A stretch of 12,412 nt of DNA from positions 1 to 12,412 of the forward strand of contig JAPHRL010000027.1 in NCBI GenBank assembly GCA_026195755.1, given 5' to 3'. Shown here piece by piece: positions 6,683-12,412 of the stretch. Every line of letters begins with the position of its first letter. Within the stretch, counting starts at the first letter, position 1. The DNA comes from Kangiella sp. (GTDB taxonomy: Bacteria > Pseudomonadota > Gammaproteobacteria > Enterobacterales > Kangiellaceae). Made by a program: the position numbers and the translations under genes. Below the pieces are notes generated by a model, which was not told the origin of the DNA, searched no databases, and worked only from the letters and a program-made list of their open reading frames with translations.

Positions 6683-6734
6683 GCAGATCCTGAATTACCT
6701 AAAGGTATTTCCGTTGGTCACAGTTCAGGATGAC
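6683..6734 (+). repeat. Repeat A copy 1, split by a 25-nt-type module
   Basis: gcagatcctgaatt (6683-6696) and ttcaggatgac (6724-6734) are the two halves of repeat A. Between them lies a module with hairpin TACCT-AA-AGGTA followed by TTTCCGTTGGTCAC. Compared with the hairpin TCCCT-AA-AGGGA in other copies, both sides of one base pair have changed together. Confidence 0.75.
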
Positions 6735-6743
6735 AAGACTTAA

Positions 6744-6814
6744 GAGCAGATTCCCTAAAGGGATTCCCTTCAGTCGCACCACGGGCACTTCCTTCGGTCG
6801 CTATTCAGGATGAC
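6744..6814 (+). repeat. Repeat A copy 2, split by one full and one partial module
   Basis: gagcagat (6744-6751) and attcaggatgac (6803-6814) are repeat A ends. A 25-nt module fills 6752-6776 (hairpin TCCCT-AA-AGGGA, tail ending CAGTCG). After a CACCACGGGCA linker comes the tail of a second copy, CTTCCTTCGGTCG (6788-6800). Confidence 0.75.
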
Positions 6815-6825
6815 AAAGCTTTGTG

Positions 6826-6878
6826 TTTATAGGTTGGGTTTACCCAAAGGGGCAGACCCAGCCATAGGCGTAACCCAA
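6826..6878 (+). repeat. Repeat B copy split by the 19-nt module
   Basis: tttataggttgggtt (6826-6840) and agccataggcgtaacccaa (6860-6878) are contiguous in the reverse complement of 186-220, with one mismatch. Here they are separated by TACCCAAAGGGGCAGACCC (6841-6859). Confidence 0.8.
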
Positions 6879-6898
6879 GGTTTGCTTGCAAAAGCTAA

Positions 6899-6953
6899 GA
6901 GCAGATTCCCTAAAGGGATTCATTTGAGTCGCCTGAATTAAATTCAGGATGAC
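6899..6953 (+). repeat. Repeat A copy 3, split by a 25-nt module
   Basis: This is the cleanest case: gagcagat (6899-6906), then 25 inserted bases (6907-6931, TCCCTAAAGGGATT then a CATTTGAGTCG tail), then the remaining 22 bases of repeat A (6932-6953). Removing the 25 bases restores the reverse complement of 111-140 exactly. Confidence 0.85.
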
Positions 6954-7020
6954 AAGATTATTGGTTCCATTATAGCTTTGGAGCCATTAAGCGAATTCAA
7001 GGTTTTATATTATATGATGG

Positions 7021-7058
7021 TAGGGGCGCACCTGTGTGTGCGCCCGATATATATTTTT
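7021..7058 (+). repeat. Repeat F, uninterrupted copy
   Basis: taggggcgca then cctgtgtgtgcgcccg, followed by an A/T tail. It is the inverted, module-free counterpart of 496-550. It contains the imperfect palindrome GGGCGCAC/GTGCGCCC around CTGTGT. Confidence 0.75.
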
Positions 7059-7074
7059 AATAAAAGTCGCTGGC

Positions 7075-7118
7075 TCCCGTGTTAGCGACCGAAGGAAGTA
7101 TCTTGAGGTACCACGGGA
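7075..7118 (-). repeat. Palindrome split by an inverted 25-nt-type module
   Basis: TCCCGTG (7075-7081) and CACGGGA (7112-7118) are perfect inverted repeats. Between them, on the minus strand, lies a module (7085-7110) with hairpin-like TACCT-CA-AGATA and tail CTTCCTTCGGTCGC. Confidence 0.7.
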
Positions 7119-7131
7119 TGACAAATGATGG

Positions 7132-8415
7132 TTATTCTGTCTTTTCTTTCATCCAATCTTTCAGTTCATACCACCAATAACTCATCTGCGCTGCCATTGG
7201 GCCGAATGGGCCACCGTTCCAGGGTAGTCCCCAGGGCTGGAAGTTTTTATAGGTTTCATTTTGTTTGGTAATGGCGGCGGCGAGGATTTCGCCTGCTGTG
7301 GTGGTTGGTGCGACACCATGTCCACCAAAGCCAATACCAAACCAGACGCCTGGTGCTAGCTCGCCAATTTGTGCCATCTGATGGCGTGCATAGCCCATCC
7401 AGCCTTGCCAGTTGTAATCTACTTTTACGTCTTTTAGTTTGGGGAATACTTTAGCCAGGTCACGACGCAGAATATGGTCGAGGTCTTTGGGTTTATTGGT
7501 ATTGGCGTTGATACGTCCTCCCCACAGAAGGCGAGTGTCTTTGAGCGGGCGATAATAATCAAAGGCGAAGCGGGTGTCGTAGACTGCTGCTTGCGTACTG
7601 ATATAGTTCTGTAATTCATCACCCAGTGGTTCTGTGGTCATGACATACGTAGCAATCGGAAGAATCGAACGTGCTACCGGTTTGCACAAGTCGCCAATAT
7701 AACCACCGCCGGATAAAACAACATTCTTGGCTTTAACATTCCCATTAACGGTTTTAACAATCTTGGTAGCACTTTGGTAATCGATATCCAGCACTGGACA
7801 GTCTTCGAAAACTTGGCCGCCCTGTGATTGAATTTGTTTAGCGATTCCGCGCGCATAATTAAGCGGATGGAAGTGCATGGCATTCGGTTCAAACAAAGCG
7901 CCATGGTAGCGGTCAGTCTTCAGCTGCTGGCGCAGTACTTCTGGTTCAATGTACTGCCAGTCAACATCCATCTTGTCGTGCATGAAAGCTTGTTCGTCGA
8001 GCAACAATGACTGGTCTTTAAACCAGTTGGCCCATAACACGCCCTTATCTACCAGGTCACAATCAATGTTGTATTTTTCAACCCGTTCACGGATCAGGTT
8101 TACTCCGTCCAGCGTCAACTGATAAAGCTCTTTAGCTTTTGCTTCACCCACCTGTTTGATGAGCTGTTTAGGTCCAAGAGAGTAACCGCCGAACACGAAT
8201 CCGCCATTACGCCCAGAACAGCCCCAACCAATCTTATGTTTCTCAATGATGGCGATATTGGTATGGCCGCGCTCTATCAGGCTCAGGGCCGTCATCAGAC
8301 CGGCATAGCCACCGCCAATAATACAGGTCTCAACCTCAAGGTTCTGAGGAAGTGGATTGGTTTCCAGTTTGGAATTCAGCGTTGCCGCGTAATAGCTGTT
8401 TGGATAATTGGCCAT
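7132..8415 (-). CDS. FAD-dependent amine/amino-acid oxidoreductase, PuuB-like (DAO family)
   Basis: The 427-residue product aligns along its length, from memory, with E. coli PuuB (gamma-glutamylputrescine oxidase, 426 residues). Shared features are SYYAATLN at the N-terminus, the dinucleotide-binding GGGYAG (34-39), IGWGCSGRNGG (62-72), DRYHGALFEPNAMHFHPLN, the DYYR stretch and FGGHGV near the C-terminus. The expected reaction is oxidative deamination of a substituted amine with FAD and oxygen, in the cytoplasm. No other puu genes are in the window, so the substrate could be another gamma-glutamylated or secondary amine. The ATG at 8413-8415 has no strong ribosome site but fits the family N-terminus. 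It is divergent from the small membrane protein gene. Confidence 0.85.
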   Translation of the reverse strand: MANYPNSYYAATLNSKLETNPLPQNLEVETCIIGGGYAGLMTALSLIERGHTNIAIIEKHKIGWGCSGRNGGFVFGGYSLGPKQLIKQVGEAKAKELYQLTLDGVNLIRERVEKYNIDCDLVDKGVLWANWFKDQSLLLDEQAFMHDKMDVDWQYIEPEVLRQQLKTDRYHGALFEPNAMHFHPLNYARGIAKQIQSQGGQVFEDCPVLDIDYQSATKIVKTVNGNVKAKNVVLSGGGYIGDLCKPVARSILPIATYVMTTEPLGDELQNYISTQAAVYDTRFAFDYYRPLKDTRLLWGGRINANTNKPKDLDHILRRDLAKVFPKLKDVKVDYNWQGWMGYARHQMAQIGELAPGVWFGIGFGGHGVAPTTTAGEILAAAITKQNETYKNFQPWGLPWNGGPFGPMAAQMSYWWYELKDWMKEKTE

Positions 8416-8516
8416 GATTAACTGATAGTCATTAGTGTTGTGAGAATCATAGAGAAAGCGTGTTAATAGTCAACTGAGCCTGCAACCTATTTGAGCAGGT
8501 TGGAGGAGATGAGAAC

Positions 8517-8571
8517 ACATAGTTGCAGTTGTAAGTATTTATATATTAACGATAAACTATGTCCGTTAATA
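8517..8571. promoter_or_regulatory. Overlapping inverted repeats in the divergent intergenic region
   Basis: Two perfect 8-bp inverted repeats are interleaved: ACATAGTT (8517-8524) with AACTATGT (8555-8562), and TATTAACG (8544-8551) with CGTTAATA (8564-8571). A third short stem, CCTGC/GCAGG, is at 8479-8499. They lie between the oxidoreductase and membrane-protein genes, 22 nt before the latter's start, and could be operator or 5'-leader structure. No known regulator site is recognised. Confidence 0.4.
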
Positions 8572-8592
8572 ACTTTCTAAGGCATCAGCTTG

Positions 8593-8997
8593 ATGAACCG
8601 CTTTCGACTCTACCGATACCTATTGGGTATCAACCTACCGCCTATTCTTGGGGCTATATTGTTTTCTATTTATAACGACTTACGAGCTAGTGGCACTGTA
8701 ACCTTTATTGCCTCGGGAGACGATCCCTTCCTGCCTATCCGTGCTTTGATAGAGATAATGGGTGTCGCCTACATTTTTATTGGAATCCAGGCAGTAACCG
8801 CGACAACCATTATGGAGTTCCTCGTTTTAAAGAAAGTAAAACGCTATTTCATACAAATGCTTATAGCGGGGTGTTTAGGGTTGATAAGCGGAGCAACGCT
8901 TGGCTTATGGGAGTTTGTTGTTATTGGAATTCTTGTGGGATTTTGTGCGGGTTTTGGGCTGATAAAATTACAGCGGAAGGAAGTCTCAAGAATTTAA
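8593..8997 (+). CDS. Small integral membrane protein of unknown function
   Basis: The 134-residue product has about four hydrophobic segments (roughly residues 10-28, 50-78, 85-104 and 107-124), with basic residues between segments 2 and 3 (KKVKR) and at the C-terminus. The last two segments are glycine-rich (GCLGLISGATLGLW and IGILVGFCAGFGLI). The ATG at 8593 is preferred over the adjacent in-frame TTG at 8590 because an AAGG ribosome site lies 10 nt upstream. It is 88 bp before prpD on the same strand, so cotranscription is possible. The family is not recognised; it is most likely an inner-membrane hypothetical protein. Confidence 0.65.
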   Translation: MNRFRLYRYLLGINLPPILGAILFSIYNDLRASGTVTFIASGDDPFLPIRALIEIMGVAYIFIGIQAVTATTIMEFLVLKKVKRYFIQMLIAGCLGLISGATLGLWEFVVIGILVGFCAGFGLIKLQRKEVSRI

Positions 8998-9085
8998 GTA
9001 AACCGTTAGTTTCAGCACATGACATCAACTCTGGGCAGCGTTAGTATGAGGGTATTATCTTCAATACATGGATTAAGGATTAGCT

Positions 9086-10531
9086 ATGAGCATCAATGTT
9101 GAATCAAATATTCGCCAGCAACCGGATCAGGTACTGGTGGATATCGCCGAGTATGTTGCTGATTATGTGGTGGCTAGCGATGAGGCGATGGAGACAGCGC
9201 GCTTTTGTCTGATGGATACCCTCGGCTGTGGTTTTTTAGCGCTTCGCTATCCAGAGTGCACTAAACATCTTGGGCCCATCGTTCCGGGAACCCTTGTTCC
9301 ATTTGGTGCACGAGTGCCGGGAACGCAGTTCGAACTTGACCCGATCAAAGCCGCCTTTGATATTGGTTGTATGGTGCGTTGGCTGGATTTCAATGACACC
9401 TGGCTGGCGGCGGAGTGGGGACATCCATCGGATAATCTTGGTGCGATCTTAGCCGTTGCAGACTTTTTGAGTCGACAAGCCATTGCCGAAGGCTACTCGC
9501 CGTTAACCATGAAAGAGGTGCTGGAAGCCATGGTCAAAGCCCATGAAATTCAGGGAGTTCTGGCACTGGAGAATAGTTTCAATCGAGTTGGCCTGGACCA
9601 TGTCATTCTGGTTAAAATTGCCTCCACTGCGGTTGTCGCGCATATGCTGGGCGGCGAAAAAGAAGACATCATTGACGCAGTGTCGCAAGCCTTTGTTGAT
9701 GGCCAATCATTACGCACTTATCGACATTCGCCAAATACCGGTTCGCGAAAATCCTGGGCGGCAGGTGACGCTACATCCCGCGCTGTACGTTTAGCCATGA
9801 TTACTATGACTGGTGAAATGGGCTATCCGGGAGCTTTAACGGCTAAAGGATGGGGTTTCTATGATGTGTCATTTGGTGGTAAAGAATTTAAATTCCAACG
9901 CGATTATGGTTCCTACGTTATGGAAAATATTCTCTTCAAGATTTCTTATCCCGCAGAGTTCCATGCGCAAACTGCGGTTGAGGCTGCCATTCAATTACAC
10001 AATGACATTAAGGGGCGTTTAGATGATATTGAACGAATCGAACTGACCACTCATGAGTCCGCGATTCGCATCATCTCTAAAGAAGGCTCACTCCATAATC
10101 CTGCTGATCGAGATCATTGCTTACAGTACATGGTTGCCTGTGGCCTATTATTCGGTAATTTAGTTGCAGACTATTATGAAGATGACGTTGCCAGCGACGA
10201 ACGGATAGATGCATTACGCGAAAAAATGTCCGTGGTGGAAGACAAAAACTATTCAGAAGATTATCACAACCCCGAAAAGCGCAGCATCACCAACGCCATC
10301 CAGATATTCTTTAAAGATGGAAGCTCAACCGACAAAATAGAAGTGGAGTACCCACTCGGCCACCGATTCCGTCGCGATGAAGGCATCCCAGTGCTTATTG
10401 AAAAATTCAAAAAGAACGTCTACACACGATTCCCCAAAAAACACGGACAGGAAATCATCGACCTCTGCCTTGACGAAGAAGCCTTCCTCGAAACGCCCGT
10501 TAATGAATTTATGAATTTGTTGGTGATTTAA
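9086..10531 (+). CDS. prpD: 2-methylcitrate dehydratase PrpD
   Basis: The 481-residue product matches enterobacterial PrpD (483 residues) from end to end, as I recall it: MDTLGCGFLALRYPEC, LGPIVPGTLVP, VRWLDFNDTWLAAEWGHPSD, ALENSFNRVGLDHV, DGQSLRTYRHSPNTGSRKSW, YPAEFHAQTAVEAA, NPADRDHCLQYMVA and a C-terminal PVNEFMNLLVI. It belongs to the MmgE/PrpD family and is iron-independent. It dehydrates 2-methylcitrate to 2-methylaconitate in cytoplasmic propionate catabolism. An AAGGA ribosome site (9075-9079) precedes the ATG. It gives a second route to the step also served by AcnD/PrpF. An inverted-repeat-bounded segment begins only 8 bp after its stop codon, and no terminator is seen between them. 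Confidence 0.95.
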   Translation: MSINVESNIRQQPDQVLVDIAEYVADYVVASDEAMETARFCLMDTLGCGFLALRYPECTKHLGPIVPGTLVPFGARVPGTQFELDPIKAAFDIGCMVRWLDFNDTWLAAEWGHPSDNLGAILAVADFLSRQAIAEGYSPLTMKEVLEAMVKAHEIQGVLALENSFNRVGLDHVILVKIASTAVVAHMLGGEKEDIIDAVSQAFVDGQSLRTYRHSPNTGSRKSWAAGDATSRAVRLAMITMTGEMGYPGALTAKGWGFYDVSFGGKEFKFQRDYGSYVMENILFKISYPAEFHAQTAVEAAIQLHNDIKGRLDDIERIELTTHESAIRIISKEGSLHNPADRDHCLQYMVACGLLFGNLVADYYEDDVASDERIDALREKMSVVEDKNYSEDYHNPEKRSITNAIQIFFKDGSSTDKIEVEYPLGHRFRRDEGIPVLIEKFKKNVYTRFPKKHGQEIIDLCLDEEAFLETPVNEFMNLLVI

Positions 10532-10538
10532 TTATATC

Positions 10539-10572
10539 AATGTACTCTGACCCCATTAGTTCCCCATTAGTT
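10539..10572 (+). repeat. Left end repeat with an 11-nt tandem duplication
   Basis: After the shared TGTACTCTGA, the unit CCCCATTAGTT occurs twice exactly (10551-10561 and 10562-10572). Confidence 0.75.
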
Positions 10573-10574
10573 CC

Positions 10575-10793
10575 GCACAAGGGAAAACGGTAAAGTTATG
10601 GAAAAATGATCCAAACATAATTGAAACTAGTACTCATGAATTCATGCATATTCTTGGTTTTGGTGATACCTATGTGGATAAAAATGGTAAATCAGAAACA
10701 TTTAAAGGTCATGAAAATGACATTATGGGAACAAGCAATGGAAAATTTCATGATTATCACGCAAGAAGGTTGATTGAAGCATATGGAAAGTAA
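10575..10793 (+). pseudogene. C-terminal fragment of a metzincin-like metallopeptidase, probable polymorphic toxin tip
   Basis: The frame has no start codon and is open only from just after a TAG at 10557, then encodes 72 residues to TAA. It contains HEFMHILGFGD (residues 21-31), which fits the metzincin zinc-binding pattern HExxHxxGxxD, followed by NDIMGTSNG (48-56) resembling the Met-turn. Zincin domains of this kind occur at the C-terminal tips of Rhs, contact-dependent inhibition and similar polymorphic toxins, with the immunity gene directly behind. Here the next gene overlaps the stop codon, as expected for a toxin-immunity pair. The N-terminal delivery part is missing, so the fragment is probably not expressed alone. 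It could instead be the tail of an ordinary secreted metalloprotease. Confidence 0.65.
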
Positions 10794-11430
10794 AACATTA
10801 TTAAGCATCTTATTCAGTTTATCTTTTGTTGCTTCTGGCAAGGTATGTGATAAGCAGGATTTTATTAAACTAGTACAGGCAAGTAATAATAAATCTGAAA
10901 TTATGAATAAGTGTCCGGAAATGTTCTTAAGTAGAACAGAGGATTCATTGAGTTTATTTAGCTGGCTTATCAAAACAGGTAGATATGAATTAGTAGCGAG
11001 TATTTTAAATGATGAATTGTACTTCAGTAATTTGACTGCAGTTGAGAAGTCAAATTTTTTGTTCGATACGCTGGCAGCAGATATGTATGGATATGAGCTC
11101 TTAATACTACTTATCAATCATGGAGCTGATCCTAATAAGTCAAGAATTGGAAATATAGGGATTATTTACGATGCTTTGGAAAGAGGTAAGATAAAAGCTC
11201 TTTTGAAGTTAAAGAAAGTTGTTTCTGAGAAAATATATTTTGAATCTCTCAATATATTTGCTGCTATTAAAAGTAATAACTTAGAATACGTTAAAGAATA
11301 TTTTGAATTTAATGGCTGCATAAGCGTAAGAGATGAAAATGGATTTTCTACATTAGACTATATCAATAATTATGAGGTTTCTAGTGAGCTGGAATTATTA
11401 GTAAAGAATGAATGGGGTTGTGAAAAGTGA
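10783..11430 (+). CDS. Ankyrin-repeat protein, probable immunity protein
   Basis: From the ATG at 10783 the product is 215 residues; a TTG at 10774 is an alternative start. The start overlaps the preceding metallopeptidase fragment by 11 bp, implying translational coupling. Residues 5-17 are hydrophobic, with a possible signal peptide ending near VASG, which would place the protein in the periplasm; four cysteines (22, 44, 179, 213) could form disulfides. Ankyrin-like repeats are seen at about 103-145 (YELLILLINHGADPN) and 158-192 (AAIKSNNLEYV then DENGFSTLDYI). Ankyrin proteins are a known class of immunity proteins in polymorphic toxin systems. Since the toxin is truncated, this may be an orphan immunity gene kept for protection. 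The role is inferred from context. Confidence 0.65.
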   Translation: MESKTLLSILFSLSFVASGKVCDKQDFIKLVQASNNKSEIMNKCPEMFLSRTEDSLSLFSWLIKTGRYELVASILNDELYFSNLTAVEKSNFLFDTLAADMYGYELLILLINHGADPNKSRIGNIGIIYDALERGKIKALLKLKKVVSEKIYFESLNIFAAIKSNNLEYVKEYFEFNGCISVRDENGFSTLDYINNYEVSSELELLVKNEWGCEK

Positions 11431-11450
11431 CAGCAAGTTCTGCAATTAAC

Positions 11451-11487
11451 AATAAATGGGGTCCAATAAATGGGGTCAGAGTACATT
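11451..11487 (-). repeat. Right end repeat with a 14-nt tandem duplication
   Basis: AATAAATGGGGTC occurs twice (11451-11463 and 11465-11477), separated by a single C, and leads into TCAGAGTACATT. The end is inverted relative to 10539-10572; the two ends duplicate the ATGGGG part with different periods. Confidence 0.75.
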
Positions 11488-11504
11488 TATCAATATAATC
11501 TAAA

Positions 11505-11529
11505 GGTTACTTGCTGAAGACGAGTAACC
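11505..11529. terminator. Hairpin between the cassette and ybiI, possible minus-strand terminator
   Basis: GGTTACTTG (11505-11513) pairs with CGAGTAACC (11521-11529), with one G-T pair and a 7-nt loop. Read on the minus strand it is followed by TTTAGATTATATT, an imperfect T-rich tail, about 80 nt beyond the ybiI-like stop. No T-run follows on the plus strand. Confidence 0.4.
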
Positions 11530-11608
11530 CTATATGGAAACTACAAGTAAGGGAGTTAGGTATAGTGCGGGAAATGTTTTAGGGAGAAGAAATATCTCAA
11601 GCAATAGC

Positions 11609-11878
11609 CTATCGTAACTGACTGTCTTTGCTTCCTCGACGATTCATACCAGCGGCGGCTTGTTTTTCTTTCTCATACTCTTCCTGGCACTTAATGCAAA
11701 AGCGTACGCCTTTTATCGCCTGTCTACGCGGCTCTGGTATTTTGTCATCGCACCATTCGCAGTGAGTCAGTGACTCTGCCGCATGGTTCAATTCGCTGCG
11801 CGCACGCTCAACGCCATCTTTGATGGTGCTTTCAATTTGTTCCTGTACTGCGCCTTCGCGCGCCCAACCTGAAGCCAT
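11609..11878 (-). CDS. ybiI: DksA/TraR-type zinc-finger protein, YbiI-like
   Basis: The 89-residue product matches E. coli YbiI (88 residues) at both ends: MASGWAREGAVQEQIESTI at the start and NRRGSKDSQLR at the end. A four-cysteine finger is formed by C40, C43, C61 and C64 (CEWC and CIKC), with the PEPRRQAI segment typical of the DksA/TraR zinc finger between the pairs. It lacks the long coiled coil of true DksA, so the ability to act in the RNA polymerase secondary channel is uncertain. The ATG at 11876-11878 has no strong ribosome site. It lies 46 bp behind the pseudouridine synthase gene on the same strand, so cotranscription is plausible. Confidence 0.85.
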   Translation of the reverse strand: MASGWAREGAVQEQIESTIKDGVERARSELNHAAESLTHCEWCDDKIPEPRRQAIKGVRFCIKCQEEYEKEKQAAAGMNRRGSKDSQLR

Positions 11879-11924
11879 AATATTAAAAGTGGTAACTGTT
11901 ACTGACTATTGTGAGGCTTTTTGT

Positions 11925-12412
11925 CTAAATTTCAAGCTGCACGGGGCTGGTGAAAGCACAAGCATCTTTACTGACTGGGTCAATGAAGCTGAGTTTGTAG
12001 GCCAATAATTGCAATGGCTGCTTGAAATTATCCGGTTGCCTCGGCTGTAGGGAAGGGTAAAAACGGTCGTTAAGTATCGGAAAGCCGATGGACGTCATGT
12101 GTAGGCGCAACTGGTGTGTGCGTCCCGTTATAGGCGACAAGGTGAACAGTCCAAGCTCACGGTTATCAACTTCACAATGGATAAGAGATTCTGCATATTG
12201 AGCATCTTTGTCGTGTGGAGGCGCATCAAGGTTTTGGAAAGTGAACTGTGGGCTTGAGCGAGCTAAATAATTTTTAATATGCCAACTTTTATTGCTTTGA
12301 TTCTCGCCTGTTTGAGTCTTAGCAATTGCCTGATAGTGTTTTTTGATATTTTGCTGGGCAAATAATTGATGATACTCGCTTCGAGTGTCAGGGTTGGTTG
12401 AAAACATGACCA
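11925..12412 (-). CDS. RluA-family RNA pseudouridine synthase, 3' part
   Basis: The gene runs off the right edge. About 162 C-terminal residues are visible, ending at a TAG (11925-11927). The signature GRTHQLRLHMTSIGFPILND is the conserved RluA-family C-terminal motif, and KKHYQAIAKT matches the segment after the catalytic loop. These enzymes isomerise uridine to pseudouridine in rRNA or tRNA. The catalytic aspartate motif (HRLDxxTSG) should lie just beyond the window, since the visible part begins VMFSTNP, which normally follows it. The internal ATG at 12405-12407 is therefore not the start. Which family member this is (RluA, RluC, RluD, TruC or another) cannot be decided from this part. Confidence 0.85.
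   Translation of the reverse strand, partial: VMFSTNPDTRSEYHQLFAQQNIKKHYQAIAKTQTGENQSNKSWHIKNYLARSSPQFTFQNLDAPPHDKDAQYAESLIHCEVDNRELGLFTLSPITGRTHQLRLHMTSIGFPILNDRFYPSLQPRQPDNFKQPLQLLAYKLSFIDPVSKDACAFTSPVQLEI

Larger units (their letters stand above)
6648..7131. repeat. Second mosaic of nested intergenic repeats between convergent genes
   Basis: No gene is seen in this stretch between the 3' ends of the propeller gene and the oxidoreductase gene. It consists almost wholly of repeat units shared with 53-664, itemised separately. Only about 6954-7020 shows no repeat structure that I recognise. Confidence 0.85.
10539..11487. mobile_element. Inverted-repeat-bounded cassette with toxin tip and immunity gene
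   Basis: A 19-bp perfect inverted repeat, AATGTACTCTGACCCCATT (10539-10557) and its complement (11469-11487), bounds 949 bp of visibly A/T-rich DNA unlike prpD. The hexamer TATCAA lies just outside both ends (10535-10540 and 11488-11493, partly overlapping the repeat on the left), a possible but weak target duplication. There is no transposase inside, so it would be non-autonomous or moved by recombination between dispersed repeats. Confidence 0.5.

Noticed and set aside
8509..8580. 23-codon frame starting after GGAGGAG, with a CSC motif, upstream of the membrane protein
   Set aside because: The purine run is too close to the ATG, the peptide is tiny and it overlaps inverted repeats; possible leader peptide, but unsupported.
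10692..11117. 141-codon minus-strand open frame opposite the ankyrin gene
   Set aside because: Low-complexity translation typical of A/T-rich antisense; the plus strand has the toxin-tip/ankyrin pair.
12405..12407. ATG as the start of the pseudouridine synthase
   Set aside because: The frame stays open to the window edge, and the preceding codon fits the conserved segment after the catalytic loop, so this is an internal methionine.

Overview
The window looks like chromosomal DNA of a moderate-GC gammaproteobacterium. Three things point there: a PrpD nearly collinear with the enterobacterial enzyme, a DksA-type zinc-finger protein whose C-terminal tail matches E. coli YbiI, and the AcnD/PrpF form of the methylcitrate cycle. 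A marine or Kangiella/Oceanospirillales-like host is a guess, not something the sequence proves.

Layout. Positions 1-52 hold the last codons of a probable acnD. Positions 53-664 are a gene-free mosaic of nested palindromic repeats. prpF (665-1849) follows and ends in a good intrinsic terminator. Positions 1954-3728 form an A/T-rich accessory stretch with a TPR lipoprotein and two broken gene remnants. A MarR regulator (3777-4232, minus) is divergent from a Tat-exported M19 dipeptidase homologue (4381-5547). A secreted beta-propeller of the virginiamycin B lyase type (5619-6647) has its ribosome binding site inside a perfect hairpin. Positions 6648-7131 are a second repeat mosaic built from the same parts as the first. 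A PuuB-like FAD oxidoreductase (7132-8415, minus) is divergent from a small four-helix membrane protein (8593-8997). prpD (9086-10531) is followed directly by a 949-bp segment bounded by 19-bp perfect inverted repeats. That segment carries the C-terminal end of a metzincin-like toxin and an ankyrin-type protein that is probably its immunity protein. The right edge has a ybiI-like gene and the 3' part of an RluA-family pseudouridine synthase, both on the minus strand.

How the genes fit together. acnD, prpF and prpD belong to propionate (2-methylcitrate) catabolism. AcnD with PrpF and PrpD alone are two alternative routes from 2-methylcitrate to 2-methylaconitate/2-methylisocitrate. In Pseudomonas, as I recall, prpF and prpD are neighbours; here about 7.2 kb of unrelated genes and repeats separates them.

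The most unusual signals are two. First, two families of very small modules (about 19 and 25 nt) are inserted cleanly inside larger intergenic palindromes. For each, an uninterrupted copy in the same window gives the boundaries, and the 25-nt family shows compensatory changes in a mini-hairpin. Second, the inverted-repeat-bounded toxin-tip/immunity cassette behind prpD.
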